The notes below the pieces were generated by a model. The model saw only the letters and a list, made by a program, of their open reading frames with translations. It was not told the origin of the DNA and ran no database searches. Positions 22,680 to 35,159 of a stretch of DNA of 64,000 nucleotides are shown in pieces (position 1 is the stretch's first letter; each line of letters opens with the position of its first letter). The position numbers and the translations under genes are program-made. The stretch is from Diorhabda sublineata (lineage: Eukaryota; Arthropoda; Insecta; Coleoptera; Chrysomelidae), in assembly GCF_026230105.1 (NCBI RefSeq), contig NC_079482.1, positions 4,774,001 to 4,838,000 on the forward strand. Direction: 5' to 3'.

Positions 22680-24245
22680 TTGGTTCTTTTTCTGTTTTTT
22701 AGCTATAAAATATTTCATAATCATTCTCTTTGTTTTTGTCGTCTCTACTATTACAAAATTAAAACTATTTAGTAGGATTTTCCATCTTTTTACCACATAT
22801 GTTTATATATTTTTCAATAAATGTTTAATTGACTTTCTTATTTAAAAATACGTTTTTTGAAGAATTTTTACGTGGTCGTAGGATGAATAGTGTACAGAAA
22901 TCGTTGGAAAGTGTATTTCGCACTCGTTACGTTTCAGTACACGCCGCTACAGACAATAAACACATGTGTGTATAATCATCTTCGATTTATCTTTCCTTCA
23001 AAAGTTTGTTAGTTACTTGGTCTTACTTGGTCTTAAAAATAAGTTTCTATTACCTCTAAGTAATTTTATCCTAATTTGAATGTATTTGTCTAGTAATGTT
23101 GCAATAGTCCAGTCCTCACAGATATCGAGAATGATTCCATAGAGAATAGAATCAATAAAGAAATTTAATGCGTATTGAACTTTTTGTTCTTCTGTTTATA
23201 GAAGAAGAATGCCCTCCATAATATCCACTACATTACATGTCTTTTTGTCAATAAAAATACCCTTTCATATAATTTATAATAATTTGAAACTTAAGTATAG
23301 ATAATTGAAAAAATTAATCTTGTTTTGTCGTCTTCTTTTCGGCCTTCCAACATTGTTCAAGTATTGTTCATTATTCCTTCAGAACATATTGAAAATTTTA
23401 ATATGGAAACTCTCGACAAAGTCGCAAGAGCCATATTCTAGATTAATAAATTCTAAGAAGGAATTTGATAATGAAATACTGAAAGGCAAAAGCGAAGTGC
23501 TACAACTGAACATCGTGATTTTGAACAGAACTCCGGTCTGCAGATATTTTGAGATGATTTACAGTAAGATGTGTGGGCCGTTCCTTGATATTTAAAATAA
23601 ATGGTAATAAAAACATTCCCAACTTTTGTTTTGAAACGATATTCCTTGAGTACCGTGTAAATTGAAATTTGAATTGATTGATTACTGAGAAATGCTAATT
23701 TATTTATAATTGCGGCACAATCATCAATTATTCAATCAATAAAAAGTACATGGAATGAGTGGGTATTTTTTTTCGTATAAACGACATCATAGTCTACTTG
23801 CTCTAATTAAAAAAACATTAACGTATTTAATATTTGATTACAAGTGGTCATCCCATTTGTTATAAATGACTAATGGATTTAATGCCAATTTCTTCATAAT
23901 AATATTTTCAATTTCTTGTAAGAGATTATACGCGATTATAACCACACTACTGAATGATACAATTTCCAAAAATTTGATTTTCAATAATTCATAGTCATAG
24001 ATAGATCAAAATTATTTTTTCTCCACACTATAATTAACTTATTTTATTAGTTTGTTTGGAAGGAATAAAAAACAAAAGAGGGCAAAATCTAGAAGATTCT
24101 GAGCAGTGAGAAAAAACTACATTTGATTAGGGAGATTCTCAGGAAACTTTGTGAAACAAAATTATGAATAAGTAATGAAAATTGCATTTCGTAGGGTGAA
24201 AATACACGCTTCTCCAATGGTTGAAAATAATGCAGGCAATCAGCT
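22680..24245. other. No feature seen
   Basis: AT-rich. A 96-codon frame at 23305-23595 shows no motif and is not supported. Confidence 0.4.
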
Positions 24246-24249
24246 TAAT

Positions 24250-24445
24250 TTTCCTACCCTGGGGTTTTTGAGATCTTTAAACACGAAATCCACTACAGGT
24301 ACCTAGATCTCAGGGTGGAGATATCTACGTCGTCTACTGGAGTCCCATGGAAATTCGTTATAAAATTCGCCAAACATATATATCCTGAAGGTTTTCGAGG
24401 TCGATGAACACGAACCTCACGACGGCGATGAACTGTGAGGTATAT
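24250..24445. repeat. Two degenerate 127-bp direct repeats
   Basis: GGTTTTTGAGATC..AACACGAAATCC at about 24262 recurs as GGTTTTCGAGGTCGATGAACACGAACCTC at about 24390. Similar direct repeats occur in insect interspersed elements; class not determined. Confidence 0.6.
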
Positions 24446-25512
24446 TGTTTCAATAAGTTTTAAAATATTTTATTTACAAGTGCAATGTGACTTAAATCTC
24501 ATTGATTGAGTCAAATAAGTGGCGAATCAAATTTAATCACTTCGTACAAACACGTGCATTTATTTGGATCTTAGGGTGATATGCAGAAAATACATTTTCA
24601 CTAAAAGCAGCAATCAATTTTAAGGGATTTTGAAGTAACGGAATGTGCAATATATAAGCTTGAAACGCTATGGGACACTCTATATTGTACCATACTTTAT
24701 TTAAAATATGAAGAAAGTAATTTTTCTTATCAACTAACGGTTTGCTATGATTTTCACAACATTTCAGTGCTAAATTGAATGCATGATTCTATTTTAAATT
24801 TGATTGACCTCTGATATGTGAATCGGGCAAAATGCCAATCTGGCGTAGCGCCTATGGCGTCGTTACGCTCCATTACAAACGATAATAGAGCCGAATGGAC
24901 CTTTTCCTTTACAGAACTTCGATTAGAATGATTGAAATCGAGCCACAGATAATGCATGTTGTCGAAATAGGAAATATCCTTCATAAATTATCAGTGATAT
25001 AACTTACAAGAGAGAAAATTTGAATTATTTAGTTATATTAGATCAAATAAAAGATGTTCCAATTGATAATAAGATTTTCAAGAGGTAGATGAATGATATA
25101 CTATGTTTAACTATTCAAGATATGATCATAAAACATGGTGAAAGTACAATCGGGAAAAATAATTGCATCGAGATTCCTCTGAATACTGTTTCTAACTAGC
25201 ACATTGAATTTATGAGGAAGATGGCTTCGGTTCTGGCTTACTTAATGTCAGAAAAAGTGTCAAAATGCTACCCTTCTAGTATATTTTCTTACTCTTTAGA
25301 GCCAAAAGTGGTGTGGCATTAAATCCGGTAAATAAAGTGGCTGTAAAGAGTTTAGGAGACCAAAAACTATCTTCTTGTGGCATGATGAGTTACGATAAGT
25401 TTCTGTTGTGCTTGTACTACTACAATTTTGGTATGATGAATATTTTTTTTTTCATAATATATAAATGAATATGTATTTCACTGTTTCCCCTTAATTTTCA
25501 ATATGTCATGAA
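24446..25512. other. No feature seen
   Basis: A 76-codon minus-strand frame (24754-24984) has no recognisable motif. Confidence 0.4.
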
Positions 25513-25514
25513 GA

Positions 25515-25860
25515 TTTTTTGTAAATGTTGTTGGGTTGATATTACGTTTTTCTTTAAACATTTTGAATATTCCTTTGTTCACGTCTTGTGGCACAGTAGT
25601 CACTTCTGATTTATTTATTCTAACATTCGAGTTTTTGAAGAAATTAATTTGTTATCAAGTTCCTACTCCATTCTAAAAATTCAATAAAATCTCGAAATAT
25701 ATTCGAAATCGTCCTCTACCTATCTACACTCAAGTGTTCACATCGAAATAAATTTTAGTGAATTTTTGGTGATATTATTCTTTATATTCGCTGGTAAGTT
25801 ATTCAAATATCTTCTTAACTTGGTTTTTCTATTATTGTGCTCACAAAGAAAGTAAAATAA
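25515..25860 (+). repeat. Repeat family Z, copy 1
   Basis: Matches 31930-32175 in the same orientation and 26690-26985 in reverse: TTACGTTTTTCTT.AAACATT, TAGTCACTTCTGATT.ATTTATT, GAGTTTTTGAAGAA, TCGAAATCGTCCTCTACCTA, then CTTTATATTC.CTGGTAAGTT. The last is a good 5' splice-site match and is kept in all three copies. Confidence 0.85.
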
Positions 25861-26112
25861 TATAATTTCTCACTTGTATGTGTACTCAGATAATATTACG
25901 TTAAGAAATATGAAAAAACAATCCATTCAGCAGGAAAGTTTAGGGAAAAAAAAGTCCACCAAGACGGAACCAAGCGCCAACAATTAGCAATAGCATACAC
26001 AAGATTTTTGAGAAATCACAACATATGATTTATTGTAAATAAACCTTTTCGCTACCATTTATAACGAAATTATGAAGTTTTCTAAACCCCAAACGAAAAC
26101 GTGTACAAAGCG
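25861..26112. other. Spacer left of mariner
   Basis: No feature recognised; lies between repeat Z and the mariner insertion. Confidence 0.4.
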
Positions 26113-26680
26113 TACGAGGTCTGGCTATTAAATAACGAGACTGGTTACGAAAAAAGGTTTTATTATAAAAATTATTCTACATTCGAATGCTCCCCTTTAA
26201 TATACTCCCTTCCCCTCGCCACAGACCTTTCCATGGGTTTTTTCCTTTGATCGAAGCAATGCTGGAAGTCTTCTTTGGTGAGTACATTTAGAAGCCGTGC
26301 CGTTTTTTGCTTTACCGATTCTATCGACTCAAATCAGGTCCTTTTCGAAGCAGTTATTTTTCTAACCTAAAAATCTAGGCAGACCCGTTGACGTAAGAGC
26401 TTTTGGTCAGATTTTCTGGCACCAACTTTTGTCATGTCATTTTTCTAACCGTTTTTTTATCGGCGTTTACAGTTTCGACAATGATCCGGATGCTCATTCG
26501 ACGATCTGCACCCACAATTAACAGTTTCCGTAGTTGAAACAGCCACAGGGCGACCTGTGCGCTGGTCATCTTTAGTGCTCTCTGCCCTCAATAAAGGGCC
26601 ACCACTCGGAGTTTCTTCTCAATTTAAGGAGAAATTTGAGATTGATACAAATACTCGTTATTTAATAGTCAGACCTCGTA
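26113..26680 (-). mobile_element. mariner element, short internally deleted copy
   Basis: Terminal inverted repeats TACGAGGTCTGGCTATTAAA (left) and the complement of TTTAATAGTCAGACCTCGTA (right), both closing on TA. The inside matches 21843-22679: on the minus strand it keeps pieces of the transposase C-terminus (26200-26350) and of the DNA-binding region (26450-26540), with further deletions, and no frame survives. At 568 bp it is a MITE-like derivative. It lies between two inverted copies of repeat Z. Confidence 0.92.
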
Positions 26681-26689
26681 TACCGAGAA

Positions 26690-26985
26690 CCGTAACGCTC
26701 TCAAGCAAAAAAAATATTTAAAAACTCACCAGAGAATATAAAGTATAATATAACCACAAATTCACTGAGATTTACTTTGATTTAAACTGCAGTTTAGATA
26801 CGTAGAGGACGATTTCGAATACATTCCGAGGTTTTATTGAATTTCTCGAATGGAGTGAGAGGATGATAACAAATCAACTTCTTCAAGAGCTTAAATGTTA
26901 AAAATAAATGAATCAGAAGTGACTAAACAAAGCATTATTCATAATGTTTGAAGAAAAACGTAACTGGCCGAATGGCATGTTACAA
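26690..26985 (-). repeat. Repeat family Z, copy 2 (inverted)
   Basis: Reverse complement of 25515-25810 with point changes and small indels, including TAGAGGACGATTTCGAATAC (complement of the TCGTCCTCTA block) and a GGTGAGTT donor-like site on the minus strand. With copy 1 it forms an inverted pair about 0.9 kb apart. Confidence 0.85.
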
Positions 26986-26989
26986 GTTT

Positions 26990-28265
26990 ATCAATTAATT
27001 ATATCTCAAAATCGATGAACATTTCTAAAGAGATCTTAAAATTAACAGTTTCTCTCAAGTTTCTAATCGTACGTCTCAATTAATCTTTAGAAAACTGTTT
27101 TTAATTGTAGAGTACTAGATTTTATTTTAACTTTATTTCATTATAATGGAAAAGTTATTGAAAACCCAGATAAACCGGCTAATCCAATTCTTTACATATT
27201 GTCATTAACCTTTACTAAATGTTCTGTCAAGAACAAAACAAAATTAATTATAGAAAATCCATAGGAAATACGAAATATTTTTTGGAAAGGTGAACTGAAA
27301 AAAACGTCGATGGAAAGCGGTTGAGGTATGAATTGAATAAAGGTGTACAGGTGAATAACTCGCTAAAAAGTTTCGAAGAAGTTTTATTACTTGTACTAAA
27401 CGAAAAACGGTACATAAACAGAGTTCGATGTTGTTTTAAGACTGTCATCACGTTTTAGTGCTGTTTTATATTCGAGTTGTTAGTCTTTAAGCACATTACA
27501 TATTCATTTCGGGTTAAAGATTTCACTAAAAATTTCATTGATGTTGGTTATGAGGTTATAAGACATATTGTATACAACAAGTTTTGACACGAAGGTAAAT
27601 TGCTACTAGCATCCAATTGTGTCAATTTTAAATTTAGAACCTTCACATTCAAAAAATGTTTAATGGAAAATTGAGTTGACCAGAAGCAAGATATAAATGA
27701 TGGAATTAATGAATGTATTATCGTCAGTCAAAAGGAAATTTAGAATTAACTTTCTAAGACAAAAATTAACTGTTTACGAATTTTGACAAAGATGCAGTAT
27801 CCCACAACAGTCTTTTAATAGTGTAACCAAAACTGTAGCTAATACACCTTTAAAAAGTCTGCTCACAATTCAGTCTCCACAGAGGTAAATGTAAAGTCCT
27901 GGTATGAAGTATAGATAGTCTTTTGCCTGTCTTTCTAGTCAATATCTTTGCTTAAATAGATGCGAAATACAACTAGTGACTGGTCTTTAACCTAACGGGG
28001 TACTCCAAGCTGCCATAACCATGCTATGGACATCAAAGACCATTTATAATGCCGATGCCGCTTGGAAGAAAAAGACACTGTAGACAACATTAGTGATGTG
28101 AGTGCACATCAGTCACTCTTGGAAGATTCAAACACATAGACAAGCCTTATAAATTGTCCAGTGATAAATTTCGAATAAGGTGTCTGAATGACTTTTCCTT
28201 TGGTAGTTTTAAGTGAAGAATCGCCTATTGTCCTAGCTTTGGATTATGAATCCTACGATAGAATT
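26990..28265. other. No feature seen
   Basis: No supported frame or repeat; a 67-codon minus-strand frame (27248-27451) has no motif. Confidence 0.4.
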
Positions 28266-28269
28266 AAGC

Positions 28270-30148
28270 CAGTGGTGTAGCTAGGAATTGACTTTGGTGG
28301 GGAGGGGACACTGCGGGATGCTGGTATACCTACGTAACTTAGAGGGTCCTGGACCTTTGCTCAGAAATATTTGAAAATTTCAGTTACCTTTCTGATCTCT
28401 ACACACGGGAAGCCTTAAGAACGAAAACGTAAAGGTTGTCTAAAATTGTTAATCGTCTTATTTGCCATATTTTTCCTACAGTGTGTCCTTCGTTAACCCA
28501 AGTCTCGTTCGAATAGAAAATAGTTTTTCCTTTCTCCCGGAGTTTCTTAATCGTCCGAAAATAAGATCTCCAACACACGATTTCTTCGGAATCTTTTAAA
28601 TATGAATTTTCACGTTGTTTTTCCCTACAAAAATTTAGTTCATGTAGAACCTGCCAAATCTTATTTCTGCTGATTGGTGGCCATCCAATTTTATCAATGG
28701 TAGGAATTTTATTTTTTAAGTAAAATGAATGGACTTTCCTGCGGATTGCATATTTGTAATCTTCATCGATGTAAACCTTTGGCCTTCCTGACCGAGACTT
28801 AAACATCCACTTGTTTTCTGATACTGATATTTTAATGCACCATATACATTCATGCGTCTTCACTTTATGTATTGGAGTATAGTTTTCAAAGGTCGACATA
28901 TTGAATATTCACTAAAGTTTTGTAAACGTTTCTATGACAAACACTGCCCTAGAAATGCAGTTGTGTATTGGGAATTTTTTTTTATAGGAGGAAACTGAAA
29001 CTTGTCAATAATCATTTAAGTGTACCTCATATTGTAATCTTTTATTAGCCTCTTGCAAAATGTATCTAATTATTATTTTTCCCAGAAAACATTTTACAAA
29101 TCGTTTTCAAATTACAAATCTTGTATAGGTATATAATATAAAGGGCGTGAAATATTTACCTGTCAACATCATTCCTTTCTTAAAAGACCTCAAAGGAATT
29201 GTTTTGGCCGATATGTAAACATAGTTGAAAATTTGAACTTGATGCAAGAAATTTCTTAGAAAATTAATGTTGGATTCATTTGCTAAGGATTAATAAAATA
29301 AAATAATAAATTGTTCTTAAATGTAATTACGGCTATGGTGGTTGATTTATCACTCTACACTCTTTCCGAATGGAGTATATTGAATACTTTGTGTTGTTGT
29401 TGAAGAAAATGCTACGTAATTATGTATAGTTTTCTTAGTCGATATACATATCATTTTTCAGTTGTCCGTAAGAACGTATGTTTATTATTTTAGATTTGAT
29501 GCTTAGTTGCGTAGGAGCTTCACATTTTCCAGGATATAATGAACCTGTGTACAAGATTTTGCGGCTTTTGTACTTGAACCTACTACTTTTTTTAGTTATA
29601 AAGCCATTGGAAAAGATAACCATGGATGAGGTCTCATGAAAACAGTCGTAATTCTTATTATTATAGGAATATTTTGTCAAGTTTTTTCTACCTGGCTACT
29701 CGTTAATCGTCGTTGTCACGGCATAGGCCGAATAAGTGAAAAAATAAATATTAGAGATACGAGTTTGTAAACTTTCTCTAAATCTCTTGGAATTGTATAG
29801 ATATCTGGGTCGATTTTATAGCTCAAGCTTCAAACAAGACAAACTGTGATCGAGAGCGAGAGGAAATCAATTTTAATATCAACTAGAGCTTCCCAGCAGC
29901 CTTTGTTAAGCCCCATGACCTGCAACCTCTTAAGGTTACAGATTACAGATGACTGCCATACGCCAAGTTTCAGCTTTCAAAAGTTATAAGACTTTTTCTG
30001 CTTATAACTATATCTACTAATTTCAATATATCGAAACTAGAATCGAATCGTTCTACATCACAAATTTATTACTATAAAATATATTTTTAACCACATACTT
30101 CGGTGGGACTAGCTTGTCGTTTAAGCTCCCCTTCTAGCTACGCCACTG
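28270..30148. mobile_element. hAT-like element with short TIRs
   Basis: Left end CAGTGGTGTAGCTAGGA and right end (minus strand) CAGTGGCGTAGCTAGAA are inverted copies, 15 of 17 matching. The 8 bp outside each end, AATTAAGC and AATTACGA, agree at 6 of 8 positions, fitting the 8-bp target duplication of hAT elements, whose ends often begin CAGTGG. No hAT transposase is visible inside; the only clear coding relic is an unrelated Tc1/IS630-type fragment at 28399-28899, probably nested. The interior from 28900 to 30090 otherwise shows no supported gene. Confidence 0.68.
28399..28899 (-). pseudogene. Tc1/IS630-type DDE transposase, N-terminal half
   Basis: A 166-codon open frame, the longest in the window, but only part of a protein. 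It runs SRSGRPKVYIDEDYKYAIRR, a DNA-binding region with IPTIDKIGW and RNKIWQVLHELNF, then IVCWRSYFRTIKKLREKGK, and reaches IFYSNETWVNEGHTVGKIW. In the family this last block is the first catalytic site, (Y/L)-D-E-T-W; here the aspartate is asparagine. Homology stops soon after and the second and third catalytic motifs are missing. The C-terminal half of the same protein type is at 32750-33366. Inactive. Confidence 0.8.
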
Positions 30149-31925
30149 AATTACGATTATAAGAAAGACTAAAGAACAAAATCCACGATCCCTCAAAACA
30201 CGGGATTTGGTTTGGTGTGAATCACTAGTATATTTTCAATCTATGGAATAAAATGTTTGAAAACAATATCAGAAATTCGTTGCAATCCAAGAGTTGAGAT
30301 CTAAAAGATGTATTAAAACACAACTACAGATTCTGATTAAGATTTTTCTGCATCAAGTTTAACAAAGAATTTATGTTATCTCTTTTGTTTTTTCTTCATT
30401 GATCCTTGTCCAAGTCGCCCTGGTTACCATCGATAGTAGTAACTGACTCATAAGCATTTTCTCCCCTAGTTCCACTTTTTGTAAACCTTTATGGTTTAGT
30501 CTTCTTCCACTGTTTGGCTTTGATGTTATTGGATTTAATGCTGCATAACTATCTCTACAGATTGTTGTTTTTGTGCTTGATTGACACTTTCTACAATCTC
30601 ACAGCCCTTTCTATTGCGTAAATTTTGGTTTGGAGGACATTACATCTAGCTTTCAGTCTATATGACCTTGTTATAATTTTTGATTATAATTTCAAGTGAT
30701 TTTTGATCTCTAGTGGTTTATAATTACGTTTTATCACTAATATTCTATTCACTCTATCTCTCATTTTTTTGTTTGTTCTTTATATTTTCTTCTGTCCTGA
30801 ACGTTTCCTTCGTGTAGATATTTTGAGATAAAATATTTAACTACTTCATCATTCACGGTAGGACTAAATCTTATGAGAACATATTGAATCAATTCGTCCT
30901 TAGTCTATATTTTAAGTAACGGATATACGGTGGAAAGGAATTGTTTTCAACTTTCTCGTTACTGAAACCTTTCCACGTCCAATCCAACGTATATTGCCTT
31001 CCATTCAATTGAAACAATTATTATTCGTCAATACGTTAGAACATTGAATAGTTAACTTCATGAAGTGAAATCCAATCTACATTTTAGAGTTGCTCAGAAA
31101 GTTTTGCTCTAATGGACCTAAGCAACGAAAACAATAAGAGAACTAATTACGTCTCCAACCCGAAATCCGGTTCACACTAGTTACTATTTAACAGCAGTGC
31201 CCAAGGATCTCTTCAGTTAGAGTCATTTCGAGAACTCCCAGCCACTTAATACAGCACTTCAGTTCGTAGAATTATCGGAAGTAGTGAGGGGCGATGTAAT
31301 TTCGAGAAGGTACTAGTTTGAGTTACCGTTTTAATTTTAGAGTTATTAGCATAAGCGATGAAATTAAAATTTAAACCGATAAAAGTTTGTTATTTCTCGA
31401 CCATCGTAGTATAGAATCTGTCAAATACGAAGTGTGGATTCTTCATCTTCTTTGAAATATAAAAATTTCGCAAAAAGTAGGGAATTTTTTCGTTTTACGT
31501 GTCACATAATATAACATTTGTTTCTATGAATAATTGAGGACTCCATAGCAAAACATCCGACCTTTGAAATTGTTTACTAATACTACATAGACACCAGATG
31601 AAACACAACGTTCCTTTCTTATCAAGTATTGAGACTAATGAGTAAATTTGTGTTGCTCAAATAGTTAGCTTTGGCAACACAAATTGATTAGATTAGATAT
31701 AGAGTTTTTCACGATCTAAGAAAGTGACTAGTCTCTAGTTCATATATGAGATGGAATAGAATAGATTCCACACTTATATTTATACACCTGACCCTAACAA
31801 GGTCGGATTATATATGGTCCCAACGCTTTTGTCTGCCCATTTCGATCCAGTGTGTTGTAAAGTTCCACCAAACAGCGCAAATGTTTGCCCGGAAACCACC
31901 ACGGAAACTACTTTTCACTGAAAGA
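30149..31925. other. No feature seen
   Basis: No recognised repeat or gene. The 146-codon plus-strand frame beginning at 31746 has no motif and runs into repeat Z. Confidence 0.4.
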
Positions 31926-31929
31926 GACT

Positions 31930-32175
31930 TCTGCTTCAACGATATAACATGCCATTCGGCTCACGTCTTGTGGCACAGTAGTCACTTCGGATTTATTTAT
32001 TCTAACTTTCGAGTTTTTGAAGAAACCTCGCAATTGATTCGAATTCCTCCTCTACCTATCTACAGTTCAATCAAAAGTAAATTTTTAGGGATCTTATTCT
32101 TTATATTCTCTCGTAAGTTTTTCTTTGCTTTTTTAATTGTGCTGACAAAAATTCCAGTTATCTTTCTGGATTTCC
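31930..32175 (+). repeat. Repeat family Z, copy 3
   Basis: AACATGCCATTCGGCTCACG, then GTCTTGTGGCACAGTAGTCA, GAGTTTTTGAAGAA, CCTCTACCTATCTACA and CTTTATATTCTCTCGTAAGT. The AACATGCCATTCGGC opening is also at the outer end of copy 2, so the family boundary is near 31945. Confidence 0.85.
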
Positions 32176-32745
32176 TTTTGTTTTAAGCAAATTTTGTATG
32201 AGTGACATAGTTTCCATAAGAATTCTATTTATTTGGGAAACAGAACAAATAGTATAGAACAAATTCCGGTTTGGTTATATTTTAAAAAATATAAATTTAG
32301 ATTTTTTATATACTAGCACATGAGCTCCTTTTGTTCAATTCTGTTCTCGTTTCCTTCCTCATAAATTATATTTTTCACCGCAGTTCTACAGCTGCCAGGT
32401 TGAGAATTTCCGCATCAATCACCATACCACAAACTCAACGTCAACTATAACATCTAGGAATCCAGTTGAGAGCTGCAACCATCCCGGATTTTCCATAGAT
32501 AAGTCCCAGCCTTATTTTTAATATATAGACAAGTCTTAATTGTATCTAATCGTCCAATTTAATATTAATTGCTTACCCCATCTGAGTACCAGTTTAACTG
32601 AATCCGACTACCACTTCCTGAGGAAAAGTTTCCTGCCGGGAAGTTAGGGTTACAACAAGTTACAAAGTATAGTTTGGGAAATTTTGATAATAAGATAGCT
32701 CCTAAGGAATACTAAAAGACAATGGGGTACTAAAGTGCGTTGATT
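32176..32745. other. No feature seen
   Basis: No supported frame. Moderately GC-rich patch at 32380-32660 without recognised content. Confidence 0.4.
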
Positions 32746-32749
32746 TCTT

Positions 32750-33366
32750 TCACGAATACTCAATTCGCCGCGATCTACAGCAGCTATTGTCACGGGAACT
32801 GTTACAGGAAACTGATTGAGATTAATTCTTCCATTACAACTTTATGTCGTGCTCTACGTCGTTTGGGATTTATCTATTCAAAAGCAAAGAAGAAAGACAA
32901 GTGATAATGGCATCACGGGGCTTGCAAAAACTTATATCTCGAAGAAATATATATAGCAAAAACGATAATCTACTTATTTGAGACTTGGTACGACACCAAC
33001 GATACAACCAGTAAAGGATGGGTTGATAGGTCAACAAAATGGAGACCAGAATGTCTGTTTTTAGCAGCCAAGAATATTTTAGATTCCAGCCTGGAATATC
33101 ACTGCGACACAACCACGGTAGTTTTCGAAGATTGGCTTCAAAATGAATTTAAAGCGACTTTACCATCGATTTGTTGATTTTTGATGGGGAATGCACTCTA
33201 CCATTGTGGCCAAAAGAATAAGATAACAGGTACAAGAAAAGGAAAAAGTGACATACAAAACTTTTTGTGCGAACGTGACATATACTTCCACGAAAGTTGT
33301 AATATTCAGGAATTGTTAGAAATAATAGTGCAATCTTGTACAATGTCCTCCAATAAATATCTATAA
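32750..33366 (+). pseudogene. Tc1/IS630-type DDE transposase, C-terminal half
   Basis: Plus-strand relic with frame breaks. It begins TLCRALRRLGFIYSKAKKK (32840), passes IYLFETWYDTNDTTSKGWVD (32970), the first catalytic block with D changed to F, then LFLAAKNILDSSLEYHCDTT and VFEDWLQNEFKATLP (33050-33165), and from 33181 MGNALYHCGQKNKITGTRKG..DIQNFLCERDI to a stop at 33364. In the family the second catalytic block is (M/I)-D-N-A-x-Y-H; here the aspartate is glycine. Two of the catalytic acids are therefore lost. It resembles the N-terminal half at 28399-28899 but lies on the other strand. Confidence 0.82.
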
Positions 33367-33589
33367 ATTTAGATCTTTTAGAATTTTATGTAGGTTTTGG
33401 TAGTAAACAAACTTTCTTAGATTGTGAAAAATACACCTCAAAGAAATAAGAGACTATAAATTATTTTCTTTTAATTTATAATCGATTCTTGAAATAATAC
33501 GTAGAAAAAATCATGGAATATAACATTCAATACAGGAAAATATCAACTATTGAACCGGTTTGGGTAGTTATTTTTGGGTCTATAAGGAA

Positions 33590-33730
33590 ACTACATCAAT
33601 CATCATCAAATCTACCAGGAACAATATCTGAAATTTTAGGACATAAATACAAGATTACTAACCTCAAAAATTACCTCAGACTAATATCTATATATGAAAT
33701 AGAAACATTCAACTAAATTAATTGAGAGAT
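33590..33730 (+). mobile_element. LINE 3' tail, short fragment
   Basis: Frame gives HQSSSNLPGTISEILGHKYK and TNLKNYLR, matching the tail of the LINEs at 2265-2556 and 34325-35159. Only the last 40 or so codons are present, so this is a severely 5'-truncated copy. Confidence 0.75.
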
Positions 33731-34320
33731 ATTTCCAATTCCTTCTAATTTGACAAAAATTTTTCTGTAAAACAAAAATGATGAAATAATTCTACTGTAG
33801 TTGCCCTTCTACCCTTCAAGTTAACGTTAGACGAAGCTCTGAAACCACGTGCAAGTGATTCAATGTGAATAAAGATAAATATGCTAGAAAATAATAAAAA
33901 AAAAGATAATTTGGAGAGGATGTCTTTGAGGTCTCATCATATCCCTCCTCGAATACAATGCGAAAGCAAAAAATATTCAAGCCCTAGACTTTTTTCCAGA
34001 ATAGATTTGGAAGCTCCGAGCGTAGTTTATATTATTCTTAACAAAAATTAGAATAATCAATTTGACATATTTGTTATGAATTTTTCAAATATATTTTCGT
34101 TCGTAGTTTATTTATTAACAAACATCTTAAGTCGACATTATCGTTAATTCTTCACAGAAGCTCTCTAGAGTTTTCTAGGTATTTTATTCGTGTTTAGGAG
34201 CTTCAAAAATATGAGTGGTTTCATAATTTGTTTTGCCTCAGTAAATGACGATTTAGTAAGATCAGATTTTTTCAACAATCGATTTTACCAAATCATCAAA
34301 GCGTCCTCTTTTCACTTTAT
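33731..34320. other. No feature seen
   Basis: No supported frame or repeat. Confidence 0.4.
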
Positions 34321-34324
34321 TCGA

Positions 34325-35159
34325 CAAACACCACACCAACTATACGCTAATCGAAGGACACTTTAATAACATACTCCATGAGTACAAAAACTTTGTATGC
34401 TAAGAGCTCCTCCAGCCCCATCCACTTTCGTAGCTCATTTATATGCAATATATCGAGCTACACACATCAAACGAACCTAATTACCTCATACTCCAGATCC
34501 CTTTAGCTCAATCCAAACTCTTCTAAACATTCACATCACAAATTCCTTAGCAATCAAAATCAAGCAGCAACTGCATTATATACAAGACAACAACGGAAAA
34601 TAGCATTATGTTGGATCCCCTCACCCATTGGAATAAAAGGGAACGAAGAGGCAGATCTGGTTACTAAGGAAGCTGTAAATAGTGATAGTTCGATATGCGT
34701 GAATTTTTTAACTACTGTCGATATCAAATAAATCCTAAAGCGTGAAGTACTCAATGAATGGGAGAACAAATATTCAACGTCCACACACAAACTTCGTGAA
34801 GTGAAAGACTCAGTAAAACCATGGTCAATCGCAGAGATGAAGTTTTTCTAACACGTCTTCGTCTAGGCCATACTCGACTAATCCATACATACTTATTTGA
34901 TGCGAAGTCTGAACCAAAATGTAGCAACTGCAATTGCATATTGACTGTAAAACACATAATCGCAGAATGTCCACATTTTAACTCAGAAAGATCTTCATCA
35001 AATCAACCACTCAGATCAATACGTGAAATTTTAGGACCTATATACAATGTAACTTACCTTAAACAGATATCTGTAGATAAAACACTTAATTTTCACGATA
35101 AAAAAAAAGTGAATCGCCAATAACTAGTACACGGTTGATGCAAATTCTGTAATAAAAAA
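34325..35159 (+). mobile_element. LINE with RNase H domain and zinc-knuckle tail
   Basis: 5'-truncated non-LTR retrotransposon. Across frameshifts it encodes an RNase H domain: LRAPPAPSTFVAHLYAIYRA (34405-34460), SIQTLLNIHI (34510), LHYIQDNN (34570), IALCWIPSPIGIKGNEEADL (34597-34656), where H of the usual P-S-H-x-G-I is proline, then the frame 34821-35123 with EVFLTRLRLGHTRLIHTYLF and the knuckle CSNCNCILTVKHIIAEC. The 3' end TAATAAAAAA lies at about 35150-35159. Same family as 2265-2556 and 33590-33730. RT and endonuclease are absent. Confidence 0.87.

Noticed and set aside
31746..32186. 146-codon plus-strand frame
   Set aside because: Phe/Ile-rich, no motif, and its second half is repeat Z, whose other copies are not open in this phase.
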